A DNA stretch of 64,000 nt from Labrus mixtus (lineage: Eukaryota > Chordata > Actinopteri > Labriformes > Labridae): positions 6,246,337 through 6,310,336 of the forward strand of contig NC_083631.1 in assembly GCF_963584025.1 (NCBI RefSeq), written 5' to 3'. Made by a program: the position numbers and the translations under genes. Below the pieces are notes generated by a model. It ran no database searches. It had not been told where the DNA came from and saw only the letters and a program-made list of their open reading frames with translations. Below are positions 40,761-51,700 of the stretch, piece by piece (positions within the stretch are counted from its first letter, which is position 1; every line of letters begins with the position of its first letter).

Positions 40761-43340
40761 GCAGAGCAGGAATCAGCTGATTAATGAGAATAGAAGTCAC
40801 AGTGTGTCACAGGATCGAGGATTCAGAGACGCTGCTGCGCTTCAGGAGGATTCACCGCCTCCTGCTTCTGCTGCTGCCATTTCATTTTACGCAAACAAAA
40901 TGACCCAACATCTCATTTATACAATTAAAATTAAAATCCACATCAATTAAAACCCTTTTGGCTTTGTGACTGTCATTCAATGTGTCATTCATACAATCGT
41001 TCAAATATAAATGAATTTCAGATTGCAATAAAGAGGTCTAAGAAGGGAAGAAGAACAGATATAGAATGATTTATCTGATATTAAAATAATTCATTGTGGA
41101 TTATGATCTAATCATTGGAGGGTTTGTGTCGTCATGTCGCCTGTTAGCTGTTAAAGACCTTTTTAAATCGCCTCAGTGGCCACATGATGCGTGCTTTTAC
41201 ATTTTGTTCCTCGGACAGTTCAAACAAACTCTTTGGGGTCAGAAAACTGAAGCTGGGACTCGAAGCTCTAAATTATTCTTTGAGGAGAATAAAAACTCTT
41301 GTTCTGCGCAGGTGTCACGCGTGTTTGTGCTCATTTTAAATAAACCCTGTGGGTAAAAATGGAAGAGTTGGAATCTTAAAAAATGAAGATAATTAAGAAG
41401 ATGTATTTCCATTATTTTACTGAGTTTGTTGAGAACATTTCAAATAATTGAATTTATATTCAGACTGGAATCTATTTGTCCTTCCGCTCAGCTCAGCCTG
41501 ACACGAGGATGAGGATGATGGCCTCGAGGCTGTGACAGGTAGAAGACCTCGTGAAGATCATACTGATGACGTTTCTCTTCTCTGTTAAACATATGGGATA
41601 AAACCATCGTTTGGAATAGAAAATGTTTTTATTTATATTTTTAAATTGTAAGTTGGGGACTGTGGAAAAATGCACCAAAAATGTACAGAAAATGACAAGC
41701 AGCGGAAATGAAAGCTTTTTGTGTAAAACAATATTTACGCGTATTTTTCAAAATAAAATAAACTGTTCAATTAATTCTTTAAAAAGCCTGACTTCCGAGA
41801 ATTAATAATCATTTTATTGTTATTTATATATTAATCCAGATTTACTGCAGAAATATAAACGTGTTCAGTTTAAATATCACAGATATTTCTCTCATTTTAA
41901 AGGTTAATGCCGAACAGGAATAATTATACAAAAATAAAAAATGAAATAATAATAATAAAAATAATGATGGTAATAATAATGATGATAATGTTGACATTTG
42001 TGGAAATTCAACCCAGCAATTATGGTTAATAAATTAATCACAGAAATCAATGAAGAAGGGAATGAACAAAGATGATGATTACATTTAATTAAATGAAGAT
42101 TTTTTTTCCTTCTATAAGTGCACCAAACACTATTAAATGAAATACTTATTTTGTTCTTAGTTTTGTGTGGACTGACACAGAGCTCCTCAGATTTAAACAT
42201 GTAATCTAAATACTGACACATTTTAAATGTGAGTCCTGCAGGGTGAAGTCCAGTGCACTTTTTAAAAATCTCATGTCAATGCTTTCCGAATGTCATCAAC
42301 TGTCCAGGACTTCAGTAATACTGTTCATCCCCTATGAATAAAAACTGTGCTTCAAAATGATCTTAATATTCGATTATTTGTATAGAAGTGTAATATTTGA
42401 TATGAGAGCGTTCGTTTTGGACATTTTGCTTTAAATGTCTTTTTGTTTGTCTTATAAATAAAATCACAACATTTGTCAAACAGTTTCCAGACAATCATTT
42501 TTCAGAGCAAAGAAGGAAAAAAATCTTTGATATTACCGCAAGGATCGAAACACTAAAAGTATTCTTCATTTATTCTCAATCCACTCTCTTATGAACTGAC
42601 ATCAGACGTCAGGAGATTCCGCTTTAATTGGCGCAGCGTGCGCAAAATGTTCATGCGTAAAAATTCGGTTGTAGGTGGCTCTACAAAGCTGAAATGCTCA
42701 TGGTACCCTTTGTGCATTAATATTCCCCATGGCGATCATGTATCGACCGAACCTGCATGGGAATCTGTTGTAGACGATTCTGACGAAAAGAAACAAAAAT
42801 ATAGAATTAATGAACCTTAACAGATCCAAATCCATGAGCGTCCGGAGGAAACTCAGACCAGCCGTGCGAAGGTTTTACCTCAAACCCGGCAGGTATCTAA
42901 CCATTTATACTGTCTATTTGTTATTTTCTTATACAGTGGAGTCTATTTGTGATTTTACTTAACATTTGATTGACGAATTATTCGTGATTTTACGTGTAAA
43001 GACTTTTATTCACATCCGTTTCATGGCTGTGTGTGAGGATGTAGGCTGTGTGCTTTTCTTCAAACTGACATTCTCCTGTGTGTTGTGGTTAATTACTTTA
43101 ATGCTGTTTAAATTAAACTTTTTTTTTTTCCTTTTTCGGACTCTGTGGACCCCTCAGGGATCTCAGGGGGGGTCCGTGGATCCGCTCCGGGAGCCTCTGA
43201 CTCTGCCTGTCTCCCTGTGCCAGACATTCCTGTACAGCAGCCAGAGCAGCAGCGGGGACTCCTCCTCCTCCGCTCACAAACCCAGAGCACGTAGCAACAA
43301 CTGAGCCAATGTGCACCACGGCGATCCGTCCTACCGACTG

Positions 43341-43487
43341 CGGTGCCTGGCAACAGAAAAAGACGTGATGACGTCCTCTCCAGATTGCGTATTATGGGAT
43401 GTGCGGAATTAAAACAACCCGAAGAGGACACGGGGGAAGCCAAAAATAATAAAAGAGACAGAAATAAGCGGGGGTGCATGCTGAATC
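43341..43487 (+). promoter_or_regulatory. cbx8: Probable cbx8 proximal promoter and 5' UTR
   Basis: A GC-richer stretch just upstream of the cbx8 ATG, with a CRE-like TGACGTC near 43,369. There is no clear TATA box. The start of transcription is not determinable by eye. Confidence 0.4.
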
Positions 43488-45898
43488 ATGGAGCTCTCGG
43501 CTGTTGGTGAGAGCGTCTTCGCAGCAGAGTCCATCATTAAACGGCGAATCAGACGGGTATTCACTGCTTTTTTTACCCTCAAGCTGTGTCCCCACCTATT
43601 ACGCAACAATGTGTTTGTGCAAGGCCGACTGGCAAAACCTTTGATAACGTGTATGTGTTACGGATCTATTTTGCAGGGTCGCTGGGAATATCTCGTGAAA
43701 TGGAAGGGCTGGTCTCAGAAGTGAGTAAAATATCCGAGGCTGTGAAGGACAGCGCTCCATCCTGGCCACTCGTACAACTGCACCGCCTCACACTCGTTTC
43801 TTCTGCTTTTGGATTATTTGTAATCATATTCCTTCTTTGTGTCGTTAACTGGACCTCTGCTTTACCATTTGCACCGCCACTGAGCAGTTCATGTGCGAGC
43901 GTCAGCCTGATTGCATGCATTCAAGTCCACTAGCTTTAGCAATGACTGGGTTTCCCCATGCGTCAATGTCCGCTACGTAGTCTGTGATTACAGCAGCACG
44001 CAGCGAGAATGCCGCTGATAAAAGTGTTACAGCGCACGTGTTGTGCGCCCTGACCCGTGATCCGCTATCTGTGCGGACACTAACAGACCTTCTCTCCGCT
44101 GTCGTGACGCAGGTACAGCACCTGGGAGCCAGAGGAAAACATTCTGGACGCGCGACTCTTCGCTGCCTTCGATGAGAGGTGAGGGTTTGACAGCGCAGCA
44201 GTAGGCCTCATATGTGGAAACGAGACGATCTCCGCGCACTTAGTGCAACGAGAAAGTGCTCGATAATTAGACAAACAGCTCAGGAATGAGTCAGTCCATT
44301 GTTTGTTTTCGTAAAACAAGTTCTAAAAAGTGTCGGAGGAGCGAAAGTTTTCCGCATTCAGTTCTTATAGTAGCAAAGTGTGAAGCCATTTCCTTTGGCA
44401 AATAAGACATCTGTTTTATTCAGACACAAATCATTCAATTTAATTTGAGGTGTTCTTAATTTAGATGTTGCAGAAATGGGAAAAATACAACTCAAATTGT
44501 AGAGTTTGGCCCTTGGGAATTCGAATTTCCGATCTCGTTATGAATAAATGGAAACAATTATTTGTTGATGTTTTGTAAAGAATTTAAGTAAAGCTTGTTC
44601 TTCCTTAGGGAGCGCGAAAGGGAGCTGTTCGGGCCGAAGAAGAGGGGACCCAAACCCGAGACTTTCCTCTTAAAGGTGGGTGAATGTTTTTGCACGCGCA
44701 TTCTTCTGATTTGCATTTCCTTTTCTCGCCTTTCAGTAGAGGTGCAGATGATGAATACTTTCCATCATATGACAGCTATACGGCCACCATATTTTAAACG
44801 GTTTGATTGTGACTCACACTTGAATAGAGACTAGAGGAAAATCTGTCATTTACGGTTTGGTGTTCTCAGTGGATCTACAATTTAAATGTTTAATATGTCT
44901 TCTTAATGTGCCAAACAAATGCGTTTTTATGCGTGTTTAGAAACCAAACAGATCACCAGCTTCGGTTAAATTTGATACATTTGAACCCTTCTATATTTAA
45001 CCTCCTCTCACAGACGTGTGTTCTCTGTCCTCAGGCCAAGGCCAAAGCCAAAGAAAAGGCGTATGAGTTCAGAGGAGAGGCCTCCAGAGGGATCCAGGTT
45101 GCCTATCCCATCCCGGAGCCTGTCATAACACCGAGGGCCCGGGAGGGTTTACGCGCCGTGGTTCCAACAATCTTCCCACCGAGCGCGGTAAACAGAGGGG
45201 AGAGTGTGTACGTGCGGCTCCCGGAGCCGGAGACGAGGCCCAAACCGGCTCCTGCTGCTTCTCTGTTAGTCCAGGAACCCGGACGGGCCCCCAAAAAGAG
45301 AGGACGCAAACCGAAACCGCATTTGGAATACGATGAGGATGATGATGAAGACGGGTCAGAGGAGCCGGATGTGAAATTGAGCAGGCCTCTGGAGGAGCCG
45401 GGGTCTCGTGGCTTCTCCAAACTTTCCCGCCGATTACACCATCCTCATCATCATCATCATCACCAACACCAAGGGGAGACGTCAGACCACAGCCTAATGC
45501 AGCTGACCAAGAGGTTTCAGGAGAAGACGACAATAACACCCAAATCCAGCAGCGAGCAGAGGCACGCGGGACTGTCGTACAGCTGCGCGTACAGGCCAGA
45601 TGTGCGCACGAGCGAGCAGAGGGTGCACAGGACTAGTTGTTTTGTCCCTCCTCCGAAAAAGCTGAATCACTCCTCTTCAGAGCAGCAGAGGCTCCAGGTG
45701 AGGGAGTTATGTCCGCCCCGGGAACAGCCTGACGTCATCTCCAGCAGCCACGACCCGTCCACGCGCCCGGCCTCGTCCTGGACCCCCAGTTTCAGCAGCT
45801 TGGACAGTGTGACGGTGACAGACGTGACCATGAACTTCCTGACAGTGACGGTGAGGGAGAGCAGCACGGACAAAGGCTTCTTCAGGGGGAAGAGATGA
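43488..45898 (+). CDS. cbx8: Chromobox protein 8 (Polycomb CBX8, PRC1 subunit)
   Basis: Five exons: 43488-43556, 43677-43720, 44113-44178, 44609-44675 and 45035-45898, giving 369 residues (human CBX8 is about 389). The start has A at -3 and G at +4. The chromodomain (about 8-62) has the cage residues F11, W32, W35. KKRGPKP and the AKAKAKEKAYEFR block at the start of the last exon match CBX8 closely. The middle holds an AT-hook-like KKRGRKPK (169-176), an acidic stretch (about 180-194) and a His-rich run (217-227). The C-terminal Pc box (about 331-369, ending FFRGKR) is the RING1-binding region and has the CBX8 ending. Role: H3K27me3-reading subunit of canonical PRC1 in the nucleus. The first donor (GTATTC) is weak. 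Which teleost ohnologue (8a or 8b) this is cannot be told from the window. Confidence 0.95.
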
Positions 45899-46710
45899 GC
45901 AACATATCTGTTAATCAAGAAACTAACAAACAAGTCTGTAACACTTTATTTTTTCTATGTGACTGTCAAACATGTACATACAGATATATAAGACGCTGCT
46001 GAGAATATTAAACATGAAATTATGAGTTTAACGTCTGTTTGTCGCTGTTTACGTCACTTCTGTTTCATGATTATAAATCCATAAAAGGATGTTTTTTTTC
46101 TCTGTCCTATACAACTTCATCATAAACATGCTTGTCGTTTTTTGTGGTTGCCAGTCTTTAAGTGCACCACAATTATGACACTGCTCCACTTTGTAAAGTT
46201 TGTCACTTTGTAATCTTGTCCAAAGTCATGTTTTTCACCTTTCTATAAAAGAGCCGCAGAAGATTATAGAGCTTTTTACATGGAGGTGAAAACATGCCAA
46301 AACTAAAGTTTATGTTTATAAATTTAGACTGCTGTATACTGCAGGATCATGCCATAGAATCAATCCATTGTGGGAAAATGTACTCCAGCTCAGTCATATT
46401 TAAAAAATTTAAATAAATGCTCCATGCGTAAAAGAACACGTCTAAACTTGTCTACAGCTTTGTCCCAACGCGCTGCATTAGGTGGTAAAATTAGTCATTT
46501 TTATAAAGGCTTTACATTTTTTTTTAGTGGCTAAAATGTGCTTATAATTCCTCCTGTTGGAGTTTAATGTTTGTATGAAATATTCTAACACGGATTTGGA
46601 GAACAGAAATAAACACCCCCCAAGAGTTTTGGATTTACTTTAAAATGTTTCTATTGTTATCTTGTATCTGGAGGTTTGTTAATAAAGACTTACAGCAGCA
46701 CATCTTCACA
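45899..46710 (+). other. cbx8: Probable cbx8 3' UTR
   Basis: AT-rich non-coding DNA after the cbx8 stop. Candidate poly(A) signals are ATTAAA at 46,007-46,012 and AATAAA at 46,412-46,417, 46,608-46,613 and 46,681-46,686. The last is followed by CT/GT-containing sequence. Alternative polyadenylation is possible. The end point is inferred. Confidence 0.45.
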
Positions 46711-48049
46711 CACTGCTCCTGTGACCTCACTGCTTGGATTCAAAGAGGCCCTGAATACAGGTTGAATGATTTCCTTTGAATTGTTCATTGTATATTTTTT
46801 TAGAGCTAAAAGGATAATGGACTATATTTCATCTGAAAGAAGATGTGTCATCTTTACGACACCTTAGAAGGATTTCGTTTCATCATCATCATCATTATGA
46901 TGATCATTATTATTATTATTATTATTATAACCTCAGACTGATCACATTAGAGACTGAAAGAGCTCAAAGGGCGAGTTAGGCCCTTAAGCTGACAGCAAGT
47001 CCAGGAACGAGTCGGTTTTCATTTAAAACAGAGTTAAATATTTGAAACAGTGTTGACTTACTGCCGTTATCTGACTGCTGTCTGATAGGATGAAAAACGT
47101 GTTTCTCAAAACTGTGACCCCGCGTTTCCAGTTGAGTGAACGTAGGTTTATTATAATTAGTTTTCTTGTCTCACTCTGTGACGCGCAGCAGATAACGCAG
47201 AGGCCGTGATTTTGCCCATAGAGACGTTCGTTTTTCCTGACAGCTCATTCTGCGTCACCTCGCTCCGCTACAGGCCTTCCAGCAGCGCATGAAGGATCCC
47301 GGCTGCACTGCACCGATAAGAGGCCACTTCATCCACGCACAAAGCCTCCATTCATGTGACTTTGCTTTGTCTGTCTGGGACACAGCACCCAATGTGACCG
47401 CCCGGTACTCCTGAGAGGACGTCTGATCTCTGGCATCATTTTAAACGGAGGACGACTCACACCAATTTAATGTCAGATTGCTTACAAGGTCACTTCTCAA
47501 TTTGGAGTTGTTAGTGGAGCGACATTTTATTTCTGTCTTTTGCAGGAAAATCAATCAACCAAAGATCGCAACATGGCCTCTTAGACAACATATAGCTGAT
47601 TTTGGATTCATTCTTTGTGAATATGATTCCTCCTTTATAGCTTTGGTGGCGCATTTGTATTAAAATCTCGCCAGAACTATAAGATTCATTGACCTGAGCA
47701 GCGAAAGTGTCCCCTGCAGCTGAGACAACATCAGGCCGAACTCTCCATATGAGCGTAATTTACGCAAAGGCATCAGGCACCTTACCCCTGTGGTCTGGTT
47801 CTGCCTGAGGGCCTGCATATCAGCAGGGAGAGAAGCTGCTCTTTCAGTCGTCAGAGTCTGCAACCTCCACAAGATGTCGCCATCAGCAAACACCTTGAAA
47901 CGGTGCCAAGTTGTTCTTTTTTTCCCCCCCGGCACACAAAGACCCCTGCAGGTTGAAATGAGGTGAAACATCCACAGTGGATTAATCATTAGTGAAAGCT
48001 GGTCACGCATTCCAGTTTCGTGCACAATATAAGATGCTGTTGAGTTACA

Positions 48050-48064
48050 GGCTGCCCCTGCTGG
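48050..48064 (-). promoter_or_regulatory. CTCF-like motif, minus orientation
   Basis: The + strand reads GGCTGCCCCTGCTGG, matching the reverse of the CTCF core CCASYAGRKGGCRSY at 13 of 15 positions. It pairs with the plus-oriented motif about 90 bp to the right. Confidence 0.4.
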
Positions 48065-48152
48065 TTTCTTTTTTTAAAGTTCGGGACGTGAACACCTCAA
48101 GTAGACTGCGTTTTGTCCTCCAGATGTGGGGATGGTGCGCTGTAGAAACCCA

Positions 48153-48167
48153 CCACTAGGTGGAGCT
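48153..48167 (+). promoter_or_regulatory. CTCF-like motif, plus orientation
   Basis: CCACTAGGTGGAGCT matches the CTCF core CCASYAGRKGGCRSY at 14 of 15 positions (A instead of C at position 12). It lies in the intergenic DNA between cbx8 and metrnl. Confidence 0.5.
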
Positions 48168-48539
48168 AAAATTAGGGAAAGAATACATTTGTGTTTCAAT
48201 CTAGTTTTTTGTTTTTTCCAGTTGACCTGCTTTGAAAATATTCTTGTTACAAGAGAGAGTTAGGCTATAACTTATAACGAGTTATAACAAGTTATAACGA
48301 GGAAGAGAGGTACAATTAAAGTGACATTTTATATTTTTTTCCTCATGAGAGGAGATTCAGTTGAGAGGTGAAGAAGATAAACCTAATTAAAAGGCCGATT
48401 GAACAAAAGTAATTGACCACGGACAGTGTTTGAAAAGAGGCTGAAAGAAGTGTTAACAGATGGCTGCAGGCTTTATACCGACTGTCTCCAGAGAGCAGAG
48501 ACAAAAAGGGCTACAGAGGCGGGCAGCCCCCAACAACTG

Positions 48540-48723
48540 GATCAGTCCTAATGAGAGAGGGAGAGGGAGAGGGAGAGAGAGAGGGGGGGAGAGAGAGAGG
48601 GTGGGGGGGGCATATAGCTGTGCAGCAGAGGGCTCCTGCACACTCTCTCTCTAACGCAGACCATCTTGCACACCATGCACCGTCGTCCTCTCCTGTCTGC
48701 GTGTTTCTTTCTATGTGGGTGAG
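48540..48723 (+). promoter_or_regulatory. metrnl: metrnl 5' flank with purine/G-run tract
   Basis: A GAGAGG-type purine tract with runs of seven and eight G lies at about 48,551-48,610, ending about 115 bp before the metrnl start. A CT-rich stretch and TGCACACC words follow. The tract is likely in the promoter or 5' UTR and could form a G-quadruplex. No TATA box is obvious. Confidence 0.4.
48675..48722 (+). other. Upstream open reading frame, 15 codons, before metrnl
   Basis: An ATG at 48,675 opens a 15-codon frame (MHRRPLLSACFFLCG) whose TGA ends at 48,722, leaving a single base before the metrnl ATG at 48,724. If it lies in the mRNA, ribosomes would need to reinitiate or leaky-scan. Whether it is transcribed depends on the unknown start site. 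Confidence 0.45.
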
Positions 48724-51700
48724 ATGTTGCCGAATGTGATTATTTTCATGTACATGTTGGGGGTTCCGCTGAGGCTCTGTGCTGCTGATCTGTGCAACTG
48801 GACCGGGAGGTGAGGAACTTAAGTTTAAATTGGATATTGATGAGCTGATAATTTTAAATTGAATATTGATGTGCTAATTGGTGGTTTAAAATCGAACACT
48901 GATTTTAATTATATTGATAAATCGTGTTCTTGTTTTTTTTTAAATAAGCCTATACTGTTAAGGATTTGACTTGGATGTTATGGAAACTCGATTTTGCAAA
49001 AATATCTGTAGAGATGATCCATTTAAAATTAATTTAAGACCATAACTGCAAACTTACTGACAAATGTAATTACGTTATAACTTCTAACATGGAAGAAACA
49101 ATAACACCAGTTTAAACAATTATAGAAAATATTTTTGATAAAAAACGAATGGCATCTTCCACACCCTTCAAAGTCACAGTTTTCCTTCTTTTGGCTTTAG
49201 AACTGATCAGTGATCAGTTAACAATATAAAGCCAATGGTACTCACACTCAATAGGCAATTTGAATTTTGCAAACCTTTCTCTTATTGTTAAATCATGAAT
49301 AGCCCACCTCTGTTTTTCCAGTGGTTTTGCAGCTGCTGTGGACTCCAGGATCGTGCTCCAGGTTCGGTTGCGCTGCACAGAGGGCTCGGTGAGGTGGGTT
49401 TACCCGGGCCAGGCTCTCCGTGTGGTCCTGGAGCCCAACCTGTCCACCGCCCGGCGCACCACCGTCTGCATCAAACCGTCTCCCTCCTTCCGCGGAGCCA
49501 GCGTCTTCATCGAGCGCTCCGGGGAGCTGGAGCTGCTGATGACGGACGGCGGGAGGCCCGAGCAGCAGCAGCAGCAGCAGCAGGTGTTCTGTTTCCGGGC
49601 TGATGGTCCTCACAGGCCCGCTCTCTACCTCCAGTCCAGTCCGCAGAAGGATGGAGCCTGGAGCAGACGCATGATGGGCTTCAGATATGAGCTGCTGGGT
49701 AACAGAAGTGCTGCAAACAACCTGGGCCTGGGCGCGCTTCACAGTGAGTAGACCCGGTCTCTCTGAGGTTCAGAAGTCCAACAGAAGGGCATTACATTAG
49801 ACACTCGGTACCAATGTTTTATTGATTAGCCTCGTGGGTTTTGTAGTGACGTGAATTTGTAAAACTGCATTCATCGTAATTAATTAAATTTTACAGATCA
49901 ACTTCAGGGTTGCCAGGTTGTGAAACGCTCTTTAATAGGGCTTCCTTATTTTTTTAAGAGAAGGCCTTTCCAGTGACCAAATTAACTTTCTAACAATCAA
50001 GCATTTATTACAGATCAACATCACCTATCAATGCATGGTATATATTCTATATATTAGAGCTGTTCCGATATGATATCAGTATCAATCCAATACAATAATT
50101 TATAAGACCCTCAAAAATCAGCTGCTTTTATGTGCATCACAGCTCCGTGCTAGCAGAGGCTGATGTAAGTCAAAGCCAGCAAAAAAGTCAGTAATTTGAT
50201 GTCTTTCCACCAATAAAAGGCTTTATTATTCTAGGTATTAATTCTAGTAGTCTAGGAATGTTTAGGTTAGATGATAATTAAGTCTATGTATCAGAATTGA
50301 GAAGGAACAAAAAACATCATAAAAAGGCATTTTCTTTTTACAGAACTGAAGGTGCACTTTTTGTTTTATAACAAACCATTAAGCCATTATTTAAATCAAG
50401 TTCCTGTGAGAAGTTTATAGCTGGTTGGGAAACAGACTTCAATGAAAATGAATGCCTCTAATGAAGCAATAAACTGCATATTAACATTTTAGTAGTAGAA
50501 AGAGATTTTGACAGAACCCCTTCTCAAAGGTCAGGACAAGATAGTTAGAGAGAGATTAATGATATTGCTTTGTCCACAGGGGTCACCAAGGCTGACAGGA
50601 AGTGAGAGTTCCTCTCCGTGTAGCATTAAAAACCTTCTACAAAGGCTGGCATTAAAACTTCAAATACCATTTTTAAGCTATGCATTAGCTTGCATTAATT
50701 GCCACTGAGCAAGGGAGAAACCAGGCCTAATTACTGGGGAGAAAAATCAGTGGATTGTAAATGACTGACCGTGATCATGTTGAGTGGAGTATGCAGCTGC
50801 TGGTCAGTTCTTGTGTTTTGTCTGGCTGTCTGGTTTCCATCGGGGGACAAAGCAGCGAGGGCAGAGCAGACCTCAGGGCGGCTGAAGGGCAACAGGCCGA
50901 GGGGTCTGAATCGAGTCTGCAAATACTTTAAAGATTCCACAGATGCCTTCACATTGTGTGTGTCTGTTTATTAGCATTTATCCATGTGTGCGGGCCTCTC
51001 CCAGTGCACTGATGTCATCCTGTGTCTATAATAGACATCTGCTGGTTCATCTTTTCTGCATTGCCAGACTAGCAGAAGAATTTGACTCCTGCGGTATCCA
51101 GCGTTGGCACAGGGTCATTCAATTAGGTAGATACAAAAGAAGTCAAACATGGGGGTCAAGTCGAGCGAGGGCTCGTTTGATGTGGTGGTATAGGGGACTC
51201 AAAGGGGCAGCATTCCTTCATTTTAACCTTGGTTTCTTAACTCCTCGATGTGAATGGAGCCAGATTTTAGGTCAGTGGTTAGGAGGAGAGGTGACACCCA
51301 TTAGTGGAAAAGTGTCAGTTTGGGTCATGCATGGTTTAATAGAGACTGACTGTGGTTGAAGGAATGTAGGAAAATGTCAAATGTATAGCGGCTGAAATTA
51401 TTAGATTCTGTTTTTTTTTGTTATAAATTTCCCTAAAGTGTATTTTAACAATCTGTGCTTCTTTTCTCTTCCCACAGCTTCATGCCGACCCTGCAATGAT
51501 ACTGAACTCCTCATGGCCATCTGTAACAGTGACTTCGGTGGGTACTTTGTGTATAGTTATCATTTACAAACCTAAGCTCTGTGCTATCAAATTAACACAT
51601 TAAAAACAATGAGAGAGCACATTTTAAATCCCTACTGAGATACATCAGATATACTGTAGAGCAACTAAATAAATAGTACAAGTGTGAAAACATGACGCAA

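Larger units (their letters stand above)
38061..43340. other. Intergenic DNA between cbx4 and cbx8
   Basis: No protein-coding exon is recognised. There is TG-rich DNA near 38.88-38.92 kb, a (GTCA)n tract, a 92-bp (TG)n tract, a CpG-rich island at 40.36-40.76 kb, and very AT-rich DNA with AAT units at 41.6-42.2 kb. The two Polycomb genes share a transcriptional direction, so this spacer holds the end of cbx4 and the upstream region of cbx8. Confidence 0.6.
46711..48480. other. Intergenic DNA between cbx8 and metrnl
   Basis: No exon recognised. In particular, no CBX2-like chromodomain exon is found on either strand. An ATT/ATC microsatellite sits at about 46,876-46,930. A direct repeat of GTTATAAC-type units lies at about 48,270-48,300. 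Two CTCF-like motifs in divergent orientation (48,050 and 48,153) are listed separately. Confidence 0.6.

Noticed and set aside
47871..47885. A third CTCF-like word (CCACAAGATGTCGCC)
   Set aside because: Two mismatches at strongly constrained core positions (A before AG, and T in GGC), so too weak to call.
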